Source: Bacteroidota bacterium (lineage in GTDB: Bacteria > Bacteroidota > Bacteroidia > UKL13-3). From it: a stretch of 57,214 nucleotides of DNA. The stretch covers positions 1-57,214 of the forward strand of contig JAIXSO010000072.1 in assembly GCA_027484685.1 (NCBI GenBank), given 5' to 3'. This document shows positions 33,563 through 44,200 of this stretch, piece by piece (the stretch's first letter is position 1; every line of letters starts with the position of its first letter). The position numbers were made by a program, and so were the translations under genes. Under the pieces are notes generated by a model. That model ran no database searches. It saw nothing but the letters and a program-made list of their open reading frames with translations, and was not told the origin of the DNA.

Positions 33563-36500
33563 ATGATTAAACATTACAACAAAATTTTTTTTAACAAACA
33601 TCTATGGCTCTTAGCTATAGTAGTTAATTTAATTTCGTGGAGTAGTTTAAAGGCACAAACTTGTACAACCCTTTATGCTACTAGTTTTGACACCACGAGC
33701 ATTTCGCCTGTTGGAGCAACAGGTTGGACTGGCGGTACAATTTCTCTTACAGGATCAATGGGCGCTACAGCATCTACCACTTATCCTACAGGTTTTACAC
33801 CTTACTCTGGCGCTGGTATGGCGTTTTCTGATGCTTACAATTGGAGTAGTGGAGCAGTAGCTTACATGGCTACACCTGCTTTTGATTTAGCAACAAGTAC
33901 GGGAGCTTCAGGAATTGGTATGAGCTTTTATTTTTTAAGACATTCTTACTCTACAGGCTATGCTGGAACTATTATGCAAGTTTATGCAAATACTTCACCT
34001 AACTTAAGTGGTTCTCCTGTTTTAATTGGAACTTATAATTGTTTAGCAACAGTTGCTACTGCAAATCAACCTACAGTTTCAACTAATGGTTGGTATAAAT
34101 ACAGTGCACCAATTCCCAATTCAATGAGAACTTCTTCTACTTACATTATTTTTAAAGTTACTGGTGATTGGTGGAACAACTTATATGTGGATAATTTTGA
34201 GTTAACACAATATGCTGCTCAAACTTACCAAGGCTTAACAGTTACACAACCTACAACCGCTGTTATGTCGGCTGGTTTGTCAAATCAAGTAATGTTAAGA
34301 ATCCCTGTTGCTACTAAAGGTTTAGATACTTCTTGCTTAGAGGTAACCAACTTCTCATTTAATACATCTGGTACTGCTTTAGCTTCAAACATTAGTTCTG
34401 CTAAAGTTTTTTATACAGGTAGTTCAAACACTTTTGCCGCAGTTAATCAATTTGGTTCAACTATAGTTAGCCCTAGTGGTTCATTTACCGTTTCAGGTTC
34501 TAAAAGTTTATTAGAAGTTGGTGGTGCTTGTTCAGGCAACGATACTGTTAATTTCTGGTTAGCTTACGATATATCTGCAACTGCAACTAATTCGGTTGTA
34601 AATGGCTTATGTACTGACGTTACTATTGGTGGTATCACTCGTATTCCTGCAGTTATTACAAATCCTGGTGCTGGTAGAAATATAGCTAGTCCATTATCTG
34701 GAGTTTATACTATTGATGCAACAGGTTCTGGTGCTAGGAATTACACCACTTTTGCGGCCGCATTAACTGATTTGAATAACGTTGGTGTTTTAGGACCTGT
34801 AACTTTCAATGTTGCTGCGGGTACTTACACAGGTGCAATAACAATTAGTGGCACTATACCAGGTGCTTCTGCAACAAATAGAGTTGTTTTTGATGGAGGT
34901 AATGGAAATGCATCTACTAGAATAATTACTGCTTCTTTAAGTTCTTTACCTACATTAGTTATTAATACTAGTTATTTAACATTTAGAAATATTTCAATTA
35001 CCAATACTTTTTCTGGTAGCTGTCAAGCTGTAGGATTAAGAGCTGCAACTGCAGGAACTAATATTGGTAATACTTTTAGCAATTGTATTATTAATACTCC
35101 AAATTCAGGAACAAGCACAGCTTATGGTTTAGCTAGTACAAATGCTGCTAATGGTTATGGAGCTGCTGCCAATTTTGTTGATTCGTTAACAATTGATAGT
35201 TGTACATTAAGCACTGCTTATTACACTTTATATTTATACGGTGCTAGTACTACAGCTGGTTCAGGTTTTGGAGCAAATCGTAATTTCAAAATTACAAATA
35301 ACACAATTAGTAATTCTGGTTATTACAGCTGTTATTTATACTATATTCAAAACCCTATTGATTTTATTAACAATAAAATTATTGGTAATGCAAACACATT
35401 TGTAGGATTATATATGTACTATTGCTATAACCACAATACAGGCGCAGCGCCTCATAGAATAAACAATAATCAGTTTAGTGCAATAGCTTATAACTACATT
35501 TATTATACTACAAGTACTACTTCAAATCCAACTCAGATTATTAATAACATGTATTATAATTCAAGAGCTACTACTAATTATGGATTTTATATTTATAATG
35601 GTACTGGTTTGAGTGGTGATTATTGGGTTTATCATAATACCATCAATATGAGTGGTGCAAGTGGAACTGCTTATGGTATTTATTATTATAACTCAGTTGG
35701 TGGAACGAATACATATTTCAAGAATAATATTTTTGCAATTACATCTTCAGCTGGGTCTGGTGGTTATCCAGCATATTTCTCAACCAATCCAAGTGGTAAT
35801 GTTGCTAATTACAATGTTTATTATAATCAATTTGGCACTAACTTAGTTTATAGAGGTACTGCTTTAACAGCAGCTACTTACTTAGGTGCAACAGCAGGTG
35901 GTGATACCTCTTGGAATGTAAACCCTGGTTTTATCTCTAACTTAAATCCACGTTTACCAGATGCTTGTACTGCTAAAATTGGAGCTTCATATATTTTACC
36001 AGTTGTTCCATTCGATATTGACGGAACTACACGTACAATGCCATTAGTAGGAGCACACGAGGCATCATCGTTGGCAAATGATATGTCAGTAACAGCAATT
36101 TTATCACCAGTACCACCAGTAACAGCTTCTACTTATCCAGTAAAAGTGTTATTGAAAAATACTGGAAGTAATACTGTTTCTACATTTGATGTAAACTATG
36201 TATTGAATGGAGGTACAGTCGTAACCGAAGCATACACAGGTTCAGCTTTAAATGCGTGCGATACTGTTTCATTTACTTTTAGTGTTCCTATTACTTTATT
36301 AAGTACAAATACATTCAAAGTATATACTAGTAATCCAAACCTTACTATTGATGCAAATAGAAACAACGATACTGTATCAACTACCATGAATGCAGCATTG
36401 GCAGCAGGAAATTATACCATAGATCCTTCTGGTTCTGGATCAACAAATTATACATCTTTTGCAGCTGCTGCAAGTGCGTTAAATTTTGGTATAACAGGTC

Positions 36501-39500
36501 CAATTGTATTTACAGTTGCACCAGGTACTTACACCTCACGTGTAATTATTTCAGGTCCAATTGTTGGTGCATCTACAGCTAATGATGTAGTTTTTGACGG
36601 TGTTAGTGCTGCAACTCGCATTATTGCTTCTAGTCAAGCCGCTCAATCGGTAGTTCAGTTTAATGGAAGTAAATATGTAACTTTTAAAAACTTTACAGTA
36701 ACTAATACTGGAACAGGAACTGCAACTGCAATAGGTGTTAACAGTAGTAATATCACTATCAAAAATTGTATTATAAATTTAAGTGCCACATCAACTACCA
36801 CTACAAGTTATGGTGTTAATGTTTCAGCATCAACTACAGGTTATGGATCAACAGGAAGTTCATTCGATTCAATCTATGTAGATAGTAATACTTTTAATGG
36901 CGGTTTTTATGGTATTTATACTTATGGTATAACATCAGGATCTTCAAACAGCTTTGGCGATAAATATAGATGGAATACATTTAATGGTATTTACAATTCT
37001 GGAATTTATCATTATTATGCAAATGGTGGAGTAGAAATTTTAAATAATAAAATCAATATGAGTACGGTTAATACTGGAACTCAATACGGTATTTATTTTT
37101 ATGGTTACAATTCTTCGTCAACCACTCCTCCAACACCTAACAGATTTGTAGGCAATATTATAAATAATACATCTTACATGGGTATGTATATTTATTTACC
37201 ATATGGAACTACTGCCGCACCATCATTAATAGCCAACAACTTGGTTTTAGGTGGGTTTAGATATAATACATTGGCTTATGGTATCTATTTGTATAACACA
37301 TCAAATACCAATGTTTATCATAATACAGTTAATATGGATCATCCTAGTTTATCAGGTAACACTTATAGCGCATTATATTCAAGTGGTTCATCGTTAGTAA
37401 ATGTAAAAAATAACATATTCTTAGTATCATCTACAGGTGGAACTAATAATTGTGCTTATTTTGGAGTTTCACCAAGTGGAAATGCAGTAAACTATAATAT
37501 TTACTTCAATAATTCATCAGCTTCTAATGTTATTTATCGTGGTGCTCAATACTCTAACACTACCTACAAAACAGCAACAGCAGGAGGTGATTCATCTTTC
37601 TACTTAAATCCATCATTTGTAAATTTTGCAACAAGAGATTTTCATTTAACGAATGGTTGTACAAGAGGTGTTGATTTAACTTCAGTAATATCAAATGATA
37701 TTGATGGTCAAGTAAGAAGTACATCACCAAATGTAGGAGCAGATGAAGTAATGATGCCAGCAGATAATATGGCAGTATTAGCATTAACCGCCCCAGGTTA
37801 TCCGGTTGCGTTAGGTACTCAAAATGTAACAGCCAGAGTTCAAAACTTAGGTTCAACAATTGTATCTAATTTTAACATTAGCTATACTTTAAATGGAGGC
37901 ACTCCTGTGACTGAATACTATGCAACAAGTTCATTAGCAACATGTGATACCTTATCAATTACATTTGCAACACAAGTATCATTATTGTTACAAAACAATA
38001 CGATGAGAGTTTATACAAACTCTCCAAATGGATTAACTGATGGTGATGCAACTAACGATACAATAACAGTTAGTGTAGCAACTCCAATGAATGGTACTTA
38101 TACTATTGGCGGAGCAAGTCCAGACTTTACAAACTTTACATCAGCAACTAATGCTCTAAGAGTTCGTGGAGTTGATGGTCCAGTTGTATTTAATGTTAGA
38201 AATGGAACTTATAACGAAGCAATATCATTATTAGGTTCAGCTATTCAAGGTGTAAACGCAACAAATACAGTAATATTCCAATCACAATCAGGATTACGCG
38301 ATTCAGTGACTTTATCAAATAGTGGTACACCATTATCGTTAGCAGGGTTATCATATTTCACATTTAGGAATATGAGTATAAAATCTACATTAGCTGGTAT
38401 CAATGTGGTAAACATAAGCGGTATAAACGAAAGTATTTCGTTATACAATTGTGTGTTAAGTGCACCATTAACAAGTGCAACTTCATCAACAATTAATGCT
38501 AATGGAGCTACTTTAAGAAACAGTACAATTAGTAGAAACTTAATTTATGGAAGTTATTATGGTGTATATATCAACTCACCTGCAGCCAATAGAACATTTG
38601 GTACAGTAGTAGATAGTAATACCATTTCAGGTCAATATTACCACCCACTTTATATTTATTATACCTATAACTTTAAATTAAGAGGAAATACCATTGATTT
38701 AAATTCAGGTACTTACACCTACAACTACTTGTATTTATACTATTGTGATTCAGCATTTGAGGTAACTAATAATTCATTCTTGAATAATAAAGCCTCTTCA
38801 TATGCATATATCTATACACAATATTGTACAGGATTTGATGGAGCAAGAGGAAACATATCAAGAAATGTGTTTAATACCAATTCAACTTCATATACCTATC
38901 CAGCTTTTGCATACTATTTTGATGTAAAACAAGATATTTATAATAATGTGATGAATTTAGGATTAGGCTATTTCTACTATTTATTCTACTATACAACAGA
39001 TGTAAAAGTATATCATAACACAATAAACTCAGCATCATCGTCATATTCGGTTTATATGTATAACATATCAAATACTGGTTCTAAGTTTATAAACAATGTA
39101 GTAAATAATTCAAGTACAGGTTATGCCATGTATTGGGGTTATGCAGCACCATCATCAATAGCTACAGAAGAAATGGAAGATTACAATGTTTATTTCACAG
39201 CAGGCACAAATAAGTTCTACGGTGGAAGTGCTTACACAAGTTTCACTGCATGGAGAGCAGCAGCTAATAACGTAAGTGCAAAACGAGATGTTAATTCATT
39301 ATTTTATCGTATACCATTTACAAGTACAGCTTATGCAACTATGAATTTAGAACCTTTAGCATCAGATACAGCTAGCTGGGCAATTCAAGGACATGCAGTT
39401 CATAACACTGTATCTCCAGTATCATATAATGGAATAACTCGTGCAGCAACAATTGCAGATGGAACTCCTGACGTAGGTGCGTATGAATTTACTCCAACAT

Positions 39501-40480
39501 CAGTACCACCAATGGCAATTGCAACACCAAGTGCACCAACTGCGGGTACTACACAAGTATTTACATTTGGAAATGATACAGTTTGTTCAATTGTTTGGGA
39601 TGCATTTACTACTCCACCTACTTCTATTGCGGTGCGCCAATATGCTGGTGTTCCACCAACACAAACTGGTTCAGTAACTTATGCACCTAATTTCTATGTA
39701 AATGCAACTGCTCCAACTGGAACTTACTTATACAACATGAATTTATATTATAAAAACATTTGGTTAGGTAACAATCCAAACAAAGTAGATTTAATTATGG
39801 CTAAAAAAGATGTAAGTTCGGCTTGGGCAGCAATTTTTGGAAGTACAATTGATACTACAAGAGGAATTAGCAGTGCACAATTATTAACTTCTTTCTCTAA
39901 CTTTACATTAACTGATGTAAACAGTCCATTGCCAGTTAAGTTAACATCATTTGCAGGTAAAAAATCATCAGATAATGCATTATTATCATGGAATACAGCA
40001 AGTGAAATTAACAGCAGCTACTTTGAAATTCAATCATCGATTGATGGTAAAACTTTCAAAGCAATTGGAAAAGTTAAAGCTAGTGGTAATAGCAACAAAT
40101 CAGTAAATTACCAATTTACAGATATGTATGCATTTAAATCTGCTAAAACAGTTTACTATCGTTTACGTATGGTTGATGCAGATGGAACATTTGAGTATTC
40201 AAGCAAAATAGCTATCTCATCAAGCAATGCAGCTAATGGAACTATCTCAGTGTATCCAAATCCATTTGCAAAAGATTTAACTATTAACTTAGCGTCTTCG
40301 TCAGCTACAGCAAAAGTTGTAATAAGCGATGTACAAGGTAAAGTAGTATTTAGCCAAACAATGGATGCAACAACTGGTAAATTACAGTTAAGCCAAATAG
40401 CAAATATGGAACAAGGTATTTACTTTGTAACAGTTGAGCAAAATGGTGTTAGCTTTGTAGAAAAAGTTGTAAAATACTAG
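33563..40480 (+). CDS. Giant T9SS surface protein, Tyr-rich beta-helix modules and CARDB-like domains
   Basis: 2305 residues. Signal peptide to about 32 (SSLKAQ). A MAM/jelly-roll-like domain (about 33-225; YATSFDTT, FYFLRHSYSTG, FKVTGDWWNNLYVDNFEL). The common domain (about 240-375; SSAKVFYTGSSNTFAAVNQFG, FWLAYDISATATN). Beta-helix module 1 (about 376-830); a CARDB-like domain (about 834-945); module 2; a second CARDB-like domain (about 1398-1505); module 3; a fibronectin-like domain (about 2120-2225); and a T9SS sorting domain (2227-2305, ISVYPNPFAKDLTI). Each module starts YTID/YTIG..TFAAA. The helices are unusually rich in tyrosine (for example LYLYYCDS, YYHPLYIYYTYN). N-terminal layout matches the 4258-residue neighbour, so the two are paralogues. 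Adhesion or glycan contact is likely; no enzyme motif is seen. Confidence 0.9.
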   Translation: MIKHYNKIFFNKHLWLLAIVVNLISWSSLKAQTCTTLYATSFDTTSISPVGATGWTGGTISLTGSMGATASTTYPTGFTPYSGAGMAFSDAYNWSSGAVAYMATPAFDLATSTGASGIGMSFYFLRHSYSTGYAGTIMQVYANTSPNLSGSPVLIGTYNCLATVATANQPTVSTNGWYKYSAPIPNSMRTSSTYIIFKVTGDWWNNLYVDNFELTQYAAQTYQGLTVTQPTTAVMSAGLSNQVMLRIPVATKGLDTSCLEVTNFSFNTSGTALASNISSAKVFYTGSSNTFAAVNQFGSTIVSPSGSFTVSGSKSLLEVGGACSGNDTVNFWLAYDISATATNSVVNGLCTDVTIGGITRIPAVITNPGAGRNIASPLSGVYTIDATGSGARNYTTFAAALTDLNNVGVLGPVTFNVAAGTYTGAITISGTIPGASATNRVVFDGGNGNASTRIITASLSSLPTLVINTSYLTFRNISITNTFSGSCQAVGLRAATAGTNIGNTFSNCIINTPNSGTSTAYGLASTNAANGYGAAANFVDSLTIDSCTLSTAYYTLYLYGASTTAGSGFGANRNFKITNNTISNSGYYSCYLYYIQNPIDFINNKIIGNANTFVGLYMYYCYNHNTGAAPHRINNNQFSAIAYNYIYYTTSTTSNPTQIINNMYYNSRATTNYGFYIYNGTGLSGDYWVYHNTINMSGASGTAYGIYYYNSVGGTNTYFKNNIFAITSSAGSGGYPAYFSTNPSGNVANYNVYYNQFGTNLVYRGTALTAATYLGATAGGDTSWNVNPGFISNLNPRLPDACTAKIGASYILPVVPFDIDGTTRTMPLVGAHEASSLANDMSVTAILSPVPPVTASTYPVKVLLKNTGSNTVSTFDVNYVLNGGTVVTEAYTGSALNACDTVSFTFSVPITLLSTNTFKVYTSNPNLTIDANRNNDTVSTTMNAALAAGNYTIDPSGSGSTNYTSFAAAASALNFGITGPIVFTVAPGTYTSRVIISGPIVGASTANDVVFDGVSAATRIIASSQAAQSVVQFNGSKYVTFKNFTVTNTGTGTATAIGVNSSNITIKNCIINLSATSTTTTSYGVNVSASTTGYGSTGSSFDSIYVDSNTFNGGFYGIYTYGITSGSSNSFGDKYRWNTFNGIYNSGIYHYYANGGVEILNNKINMSTVNTGTQYGIYFYGYNSSSTTPPTPNRFVGNIINNTSYMGMYIYLPYGTTAAPSLIANNLVLGGFRYNTLAYGIYLYNTSNTNVYHNTVNMDHPSLSGNTYSALYSSGSSLVNVKNNIFLVSSTGGTNNCAYFGVSPSGNAVNYNIYFNNSSASNVIYRGAQYSNTTYKTATAGGDSSFYLNPSFVNFATRDFHLTNGCTRGVDLTSVISNDIDGQVRSTSPNVGADEVMMPADNMAVLALTAPGYPVALGTQNVTARVQNLGSTIVSNFNISYTLNGGTPVTEYYATSSLATCDTLSITFATQVSLLLQNNTMRVYTNSPNGLTDGDATNDTITVSVATPMNGTYTIGGASPDFTNFTSATNALRVRGVDGPVVFNVRNGTYNEAISLLGSAIQGVNATNTVIFQSQSGLRDSVTLSNSGTPLSLAGLSYFTFRNMSIKSTLAGINVVNISGINESISLYNCVLSAPLTSATSSTINANGATLRNSTISRNLIYGSYYGVYINSPAANRTFGTVVDSNTISGQYYHPLYIYYTYNFKLRGNTIDLNSGTYTYNYLYLYYCDSAFEVTNNSFLNNKASSYAYIYTQYCTGFDGARGNISRNVFNTNSTSYTYPAFAYYFDVKQDIYNNVMNLGLGYFYYLFYYTTDVKVYHNTINSASSSYSVYMYNISNTGSKFINNVVNNSSTGYAMYWGYAAPSSIATEEMEDYNVYFTAGTNKFYGGSAYTSFTAWRAAANNVSAKRDVNSLFYRIPFTSTAYATMNLEPLASDTASWAIQGHAVHNTVSPVSYNGITRAATIADGTPDVGAYEFTPTSVPPMAIATPSAPTAGTTQVFTFGNDTVCSIVWDAFTTPPTSIAVRQYAGVPPTQTGSVTYAPNFYVNATAPTGTYLYNMNLYYKNIWLGNNPNKVDLIMAKKDVSSAWAAIFGSTIDTTRGISSAQLLTSFSNFTLTDVNSPLPVKLTSFAGKKSSDNALLSWNTASEINSSYFEIQSSIDGKTFKAIGKVKASGNSNKSVNYQFTDMYAFKSAKTVYYRLRMVDADGTFEYSSKIAISSSNAANGTISVYPNPFAKDLTINLASSSATAKVVISDVQGKVVFSQTMDATTGKLQLSQIANMEQGIYFVTVEQNGVSFVEKVVKY

Positions 40481-40491
40481 TTGTTAATAAT

Positions 40492-40555
40492 CAGCTATTT
40501 ATAGCTGAGTTTTTAAAAGAGTCGTTCTCCAAAAGAGGACGACTCTTTTTTTTTT
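40492..40555 (+). terminator. Tandem intrinsic terminators after the 2305-residue gene
   Basis: First hairpin: CAGCTAT (40492-40498) / ATAGCTG (40501-40507), followed by AGTTTTT. Second and stronger: 12-bp stem AGAGTCGTTCTC (40518-40529) / GAGGACGACTCT (40535-40546) with one G-U type mismatch and a run of eleven T. Confidence 0.9.
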
Positions 40556-40840
40556 GCCTTTCTGCTGATTTTTGTCATATTTTCATCTTGTGGTTAAAAA
40601 CACTTTCAAGTCTTTTAATTGTTAAAAATAGTAGTTTTATATTAATGTAATTGTCTTTTGTTTAGGAAATTTAAGGAAAGACTAAACAAACAATATTTTT
40701 ACGTTATACTCATTGTAAACTGCTTTAAATATTCGATTTTATATTTGAATTATAATTGGATTAATCCTGTGACTACCAATTTCTTTTTTTGCTGATTTCA
40801 ATTTTTTTTATTGCCATACAAATTTTAAAAAATCTACTGT
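40556..40840. other. Intergenic leader with conserved motif and start-codon hairpin
   Basis: No gene lies inside. It contains the second copy of the upstream motif (40713-40730). At its end, an inverted repeat CCATAC (40814-40819) / GTATGG (40839-40844) extends to about nine pairs with one wobble and includes the ATG of the small ORF at 40841, so the start codon could be hidden in a stem. Confidence 0.5.
40713..40730 (+). promoter_or_regulatory. Conserved upstream motif, copy 2
   Basis: TTGTAAACTGCTTTAAAT, about 128 bases before the small ORF at 40841 and about 500 before the 4258-residue gene. It matches copy 1 at 16 of 18 positions, with further similarity downstream. Probably a promoter or operator shared by the surface-protein genes. 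Confidence 0.45.
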
Positions 40841-41089
40841 ATGGTAAAAATCTACAACAAACAAAATTGGAAGCCTCAGACTATCATAAGTCTTTTGCTT
40901 TGCTTAATGCTAGGAGTATTCTGCTCCTATCTTCGAGCTCAAAATGTAATAACTTCACGAACAGTTATTTTACAAAAATCCAAAATATTCGATAATCCTT
41001 TTTGTTTTAATAAAATAAGGGAGGTTTCTGTTATCGACTTTGGTTTAATCAATGATAATCCAATGAAGAATAATTTTTTAACAAACTAA
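40841..41089 (+). CDS. Short ORF: signal peptide plus unrelated tail, possible remnant of a surface-protein gene
   Basis: 82 residues. The first 34 are a convincing signal peptide (basic start, LLLCLMLGVFCSYLRAQ) like those of the giant genes. The remaining 48 residues show no domain, no sorting motif and no repeats. The gene has its own upstream motif and sits where the promoter of the 4258-residue gene would be expected. It could be a real small exported protein, a leader peptide, or the 5' stub of a giant gene lost by deletion. A start-codon hairpin (40811-40847) may limit translation. Reality as a protein is uncertain. Confidence 0.45.
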   Translation: MVKIYNKQNWKPQTIISLLLCLMLGVFCSYLRAQNVITSRTVILQKSKIFDNPFCFNKIREVSVIDFGLINDNPMKNNFLTN

Positions 41090-41232
41090 ATATTATAATC
41101 TAATTGTAAATTTTGGTAACTAATTCTTCAATTATCAAATTGTTATAAAAATAACATTTTTAGGTATTTTAAATTACGTTGTATCAATTAAAAAGTAGTC
41201 AAAATTTTCGTAAAAACAATAAATTAAAACAT

Positions 41233-44200
41233 ATGATAAAAAGTAAATTTAAATCAAAAAATCTAAGTATAATACTGATGTTTATACTTACATTTATTTG
41301 GAGTACAAGTGCATATTCTCAAATAATGTATGCAAACAATTTTGATACAGTTGCTGCTCCAACTGGTACTGGTACAAGTTATATTGCAACAGTTGGAACT
41401 CTTAATTTTTCAAGGGTTACAACAAGTACTTTTACTACGCCAATTACCACTCCTTATGCTGGCTCTGGTATGGCCATGTGGGATGCTTACAGTGGAAGTA
41501 ATCCATCAGCGGGTGTAATGACAAGTAGAAGTATTGATATTTCAACTGTTTCTCCTGGTAATGGACTTCGATTATCTTTTTGGTTCTTCCGTCATACAAA
41601 TTCAACTCAATCAACTGAGTCAAGAATAGCTGTAAGATTTGGAAGTACTAATGTTTTCGGTTCTTCAATTTCTGTTGATAGTGTTTATGCTCACATTACT
41701 CGTTATCCTGTTGTAAGTACTTCTGGTTGGTATCAATATAGTTACGATGTACCAACTTCATTGCTTACAAATCCTAACTTATTTATTTTCTTAAGTGTAA
41801 CTGGCGATTGGTGGAATAATATTTGTTTAGATGAAATGGTATTATTTCAAACTCCTCCAATGGTTTATAGTTCTAATACTGTTACTCAACCAACCACAAA
41901 TGGAATTGGTGTTGGAAGTGTGAATCAACAAATGTTATGCGTTAAAATTGCAACTTCGGGAATTTCTAATCCAATAAGTGTTGGGGGTTTAAACTTTTCA
42001 ACAACTGGTACAACACCTTCTGCTTTATCTCAAATAATAAATGCTAAATTATATTTTACTGGTGTAAGTCCAGTTTTTAACACTTCTAATCAAGTTGGCT
42101 CTACAATTAATAATCCTTCTGGAAGCTTTTTGTTCAATGGTTCAAGAACTTTAACAAGTACTTTAAATCCATCCGATACCAATTATTTTTGGTTAACCTA
42201 TGACATTGCACCAACGGCAACTGGCTCTCCAATTTTTAATGCAGCACTTACTAGTTTAACCGTTGGTGGAAGCGCTACAACCCCGTCTCCTAACACACCT
42301 CCTGGCCCTGGTAGGCAATTAAATCCACCAATGAATGGCTTATACACCGTTGGTTTAGGTGGTAATTATACTACTATAACCGAAGCATTTAATTCAATTG
42401 CAAGTAGAGGAGTTAATGGCCCAGTAACTTTTGAATTAATCAATTCATTATATTCTACATCAACTGGTGAGTTATTTCCTATCACTTTGGGTTCATATAT
42501 CGGTATGAGTGCTCAAAATAGAATAACGTTAAAACCATCGGCTTCGAATACAGCAACTATAACTGGAAGCAGTGCAAGTTCTTTATTTATATTTGATGGT
42601 GCTAAATACGTTAATATTGATGGAAGATGGGATGCATCTAATAATACTAGAAATTTAACTATTGAAAATTCAAGCACTTCAAACAATGCATGTGCTGTGC
42701 AGTTTATCAATGATGCTATTGGTGGTAACTTACGCAATACAATAGTTAGAACAGCTAATAATGGTACTAATACTGCTGCGCCTGTATTTGGCGCTGTTTA
42801 TATTGGAAGAACTACACAATTAGTTCCATTTGGAAACGATAGTATTACAGTAAGAAATAACTATTTTGCTCGTTCAGGAAATTTACCATACAGTAAAGCT
42901 ATAGTTTCTGATGGTCAATCTGCTATTTTTCAAAATGATGCAGGTACCATTGATTCAAATGAGTTTAATGGTTTTACACAAAATGGAATTTTTGTAACTC
43001 CAAATTCATCAGGTAACGGTAGTAATTGGAGAATAAACAATAATCATTTTTATGATACAGCTACCACCACTTCTACCAATGCTATAGTTTGTATTAACTT
43101 TAATCCATCAACAACGTCTAACTCTAATGGAAATATTATTAGTAATAACTTTATTGGTGGTAATGCTGCATTTGCACCAACTGCTGCTGGTCAACATTGG
43201 AATATAACTAGTGCAATTGCATTTACTGGTATAATTAGTTCAGGAGGTTCAGGTACTGGTACTCAAATTACCAATAACACAATAAGAAGTTTAAGAATTA
43301 ACAATACTGGTAGTTTTTCGCAAGTGATTGGAATTAATCCTATCAATCCGGGGCTATCAATAGTAACAGGTAATACCATTGGACATGTAACAGATACCAA
43401 TAGTGTCTTAACCAATATTACTGCTGCACTAATTGGTATAAGCGCTAGTACTACAAACGATTTAACCATTGCAAATAATAATATTTATAACTTAAATGCA
43501 GCAGGTAATAATACTTCATCAGCTGTAAGAGGTATTGTTGTTACCACAGCATCTAATAATGTGTTATCAATAACTAATAACGTAATTAGAGCATTACATA
43601 CACGTTCAACTAATACTGGTTCAACTACTTTTGCTGCATGGAATGGAATCGCTGTATCAAGTTCAAGTCCTAACCAAACTATTAGCAATAATATAATTGG
43701 AGGTTCAAATCTGTCAGATTCATGTTCTGTTTATTATGGCCCTGTTCCTGCATTTGGTTTAGCTGCTGGTATTGCTGGTGGAGCAAAAATGGTGGGAATT
43801 GCAACTACGATAGGAACAAATATTATTACTAATAATAGCATTCGTAGCTTATTTAGTCAATCAAATGTGGCTAATACAACCAATACTTTGGCAAATATTG
43901 CTGGTATTATTGTTTCAACTGGTAATAGCGGAAATATTATTCAAAACAATGTATTAGATAGTTTTATTTTAAGAACAACTGGTATTGGTCATTCAATTGT
44001 TGGTATCGTTTTATCATCTGGTGGTGCCAATACATCTAACAATACCATCGCTGATTTTTATTCACCAAGTACAAGTGCCACTACTTCTACTGGTTGTGCT
44101 ATTTCAGGTATCAATAGTAGCTCTAGTGTTCCTCAGGTTATTTCTAATAATACAATTAATAATTTTGATTGCTGGGGTAATGCAGCTACACAAGTAAATG

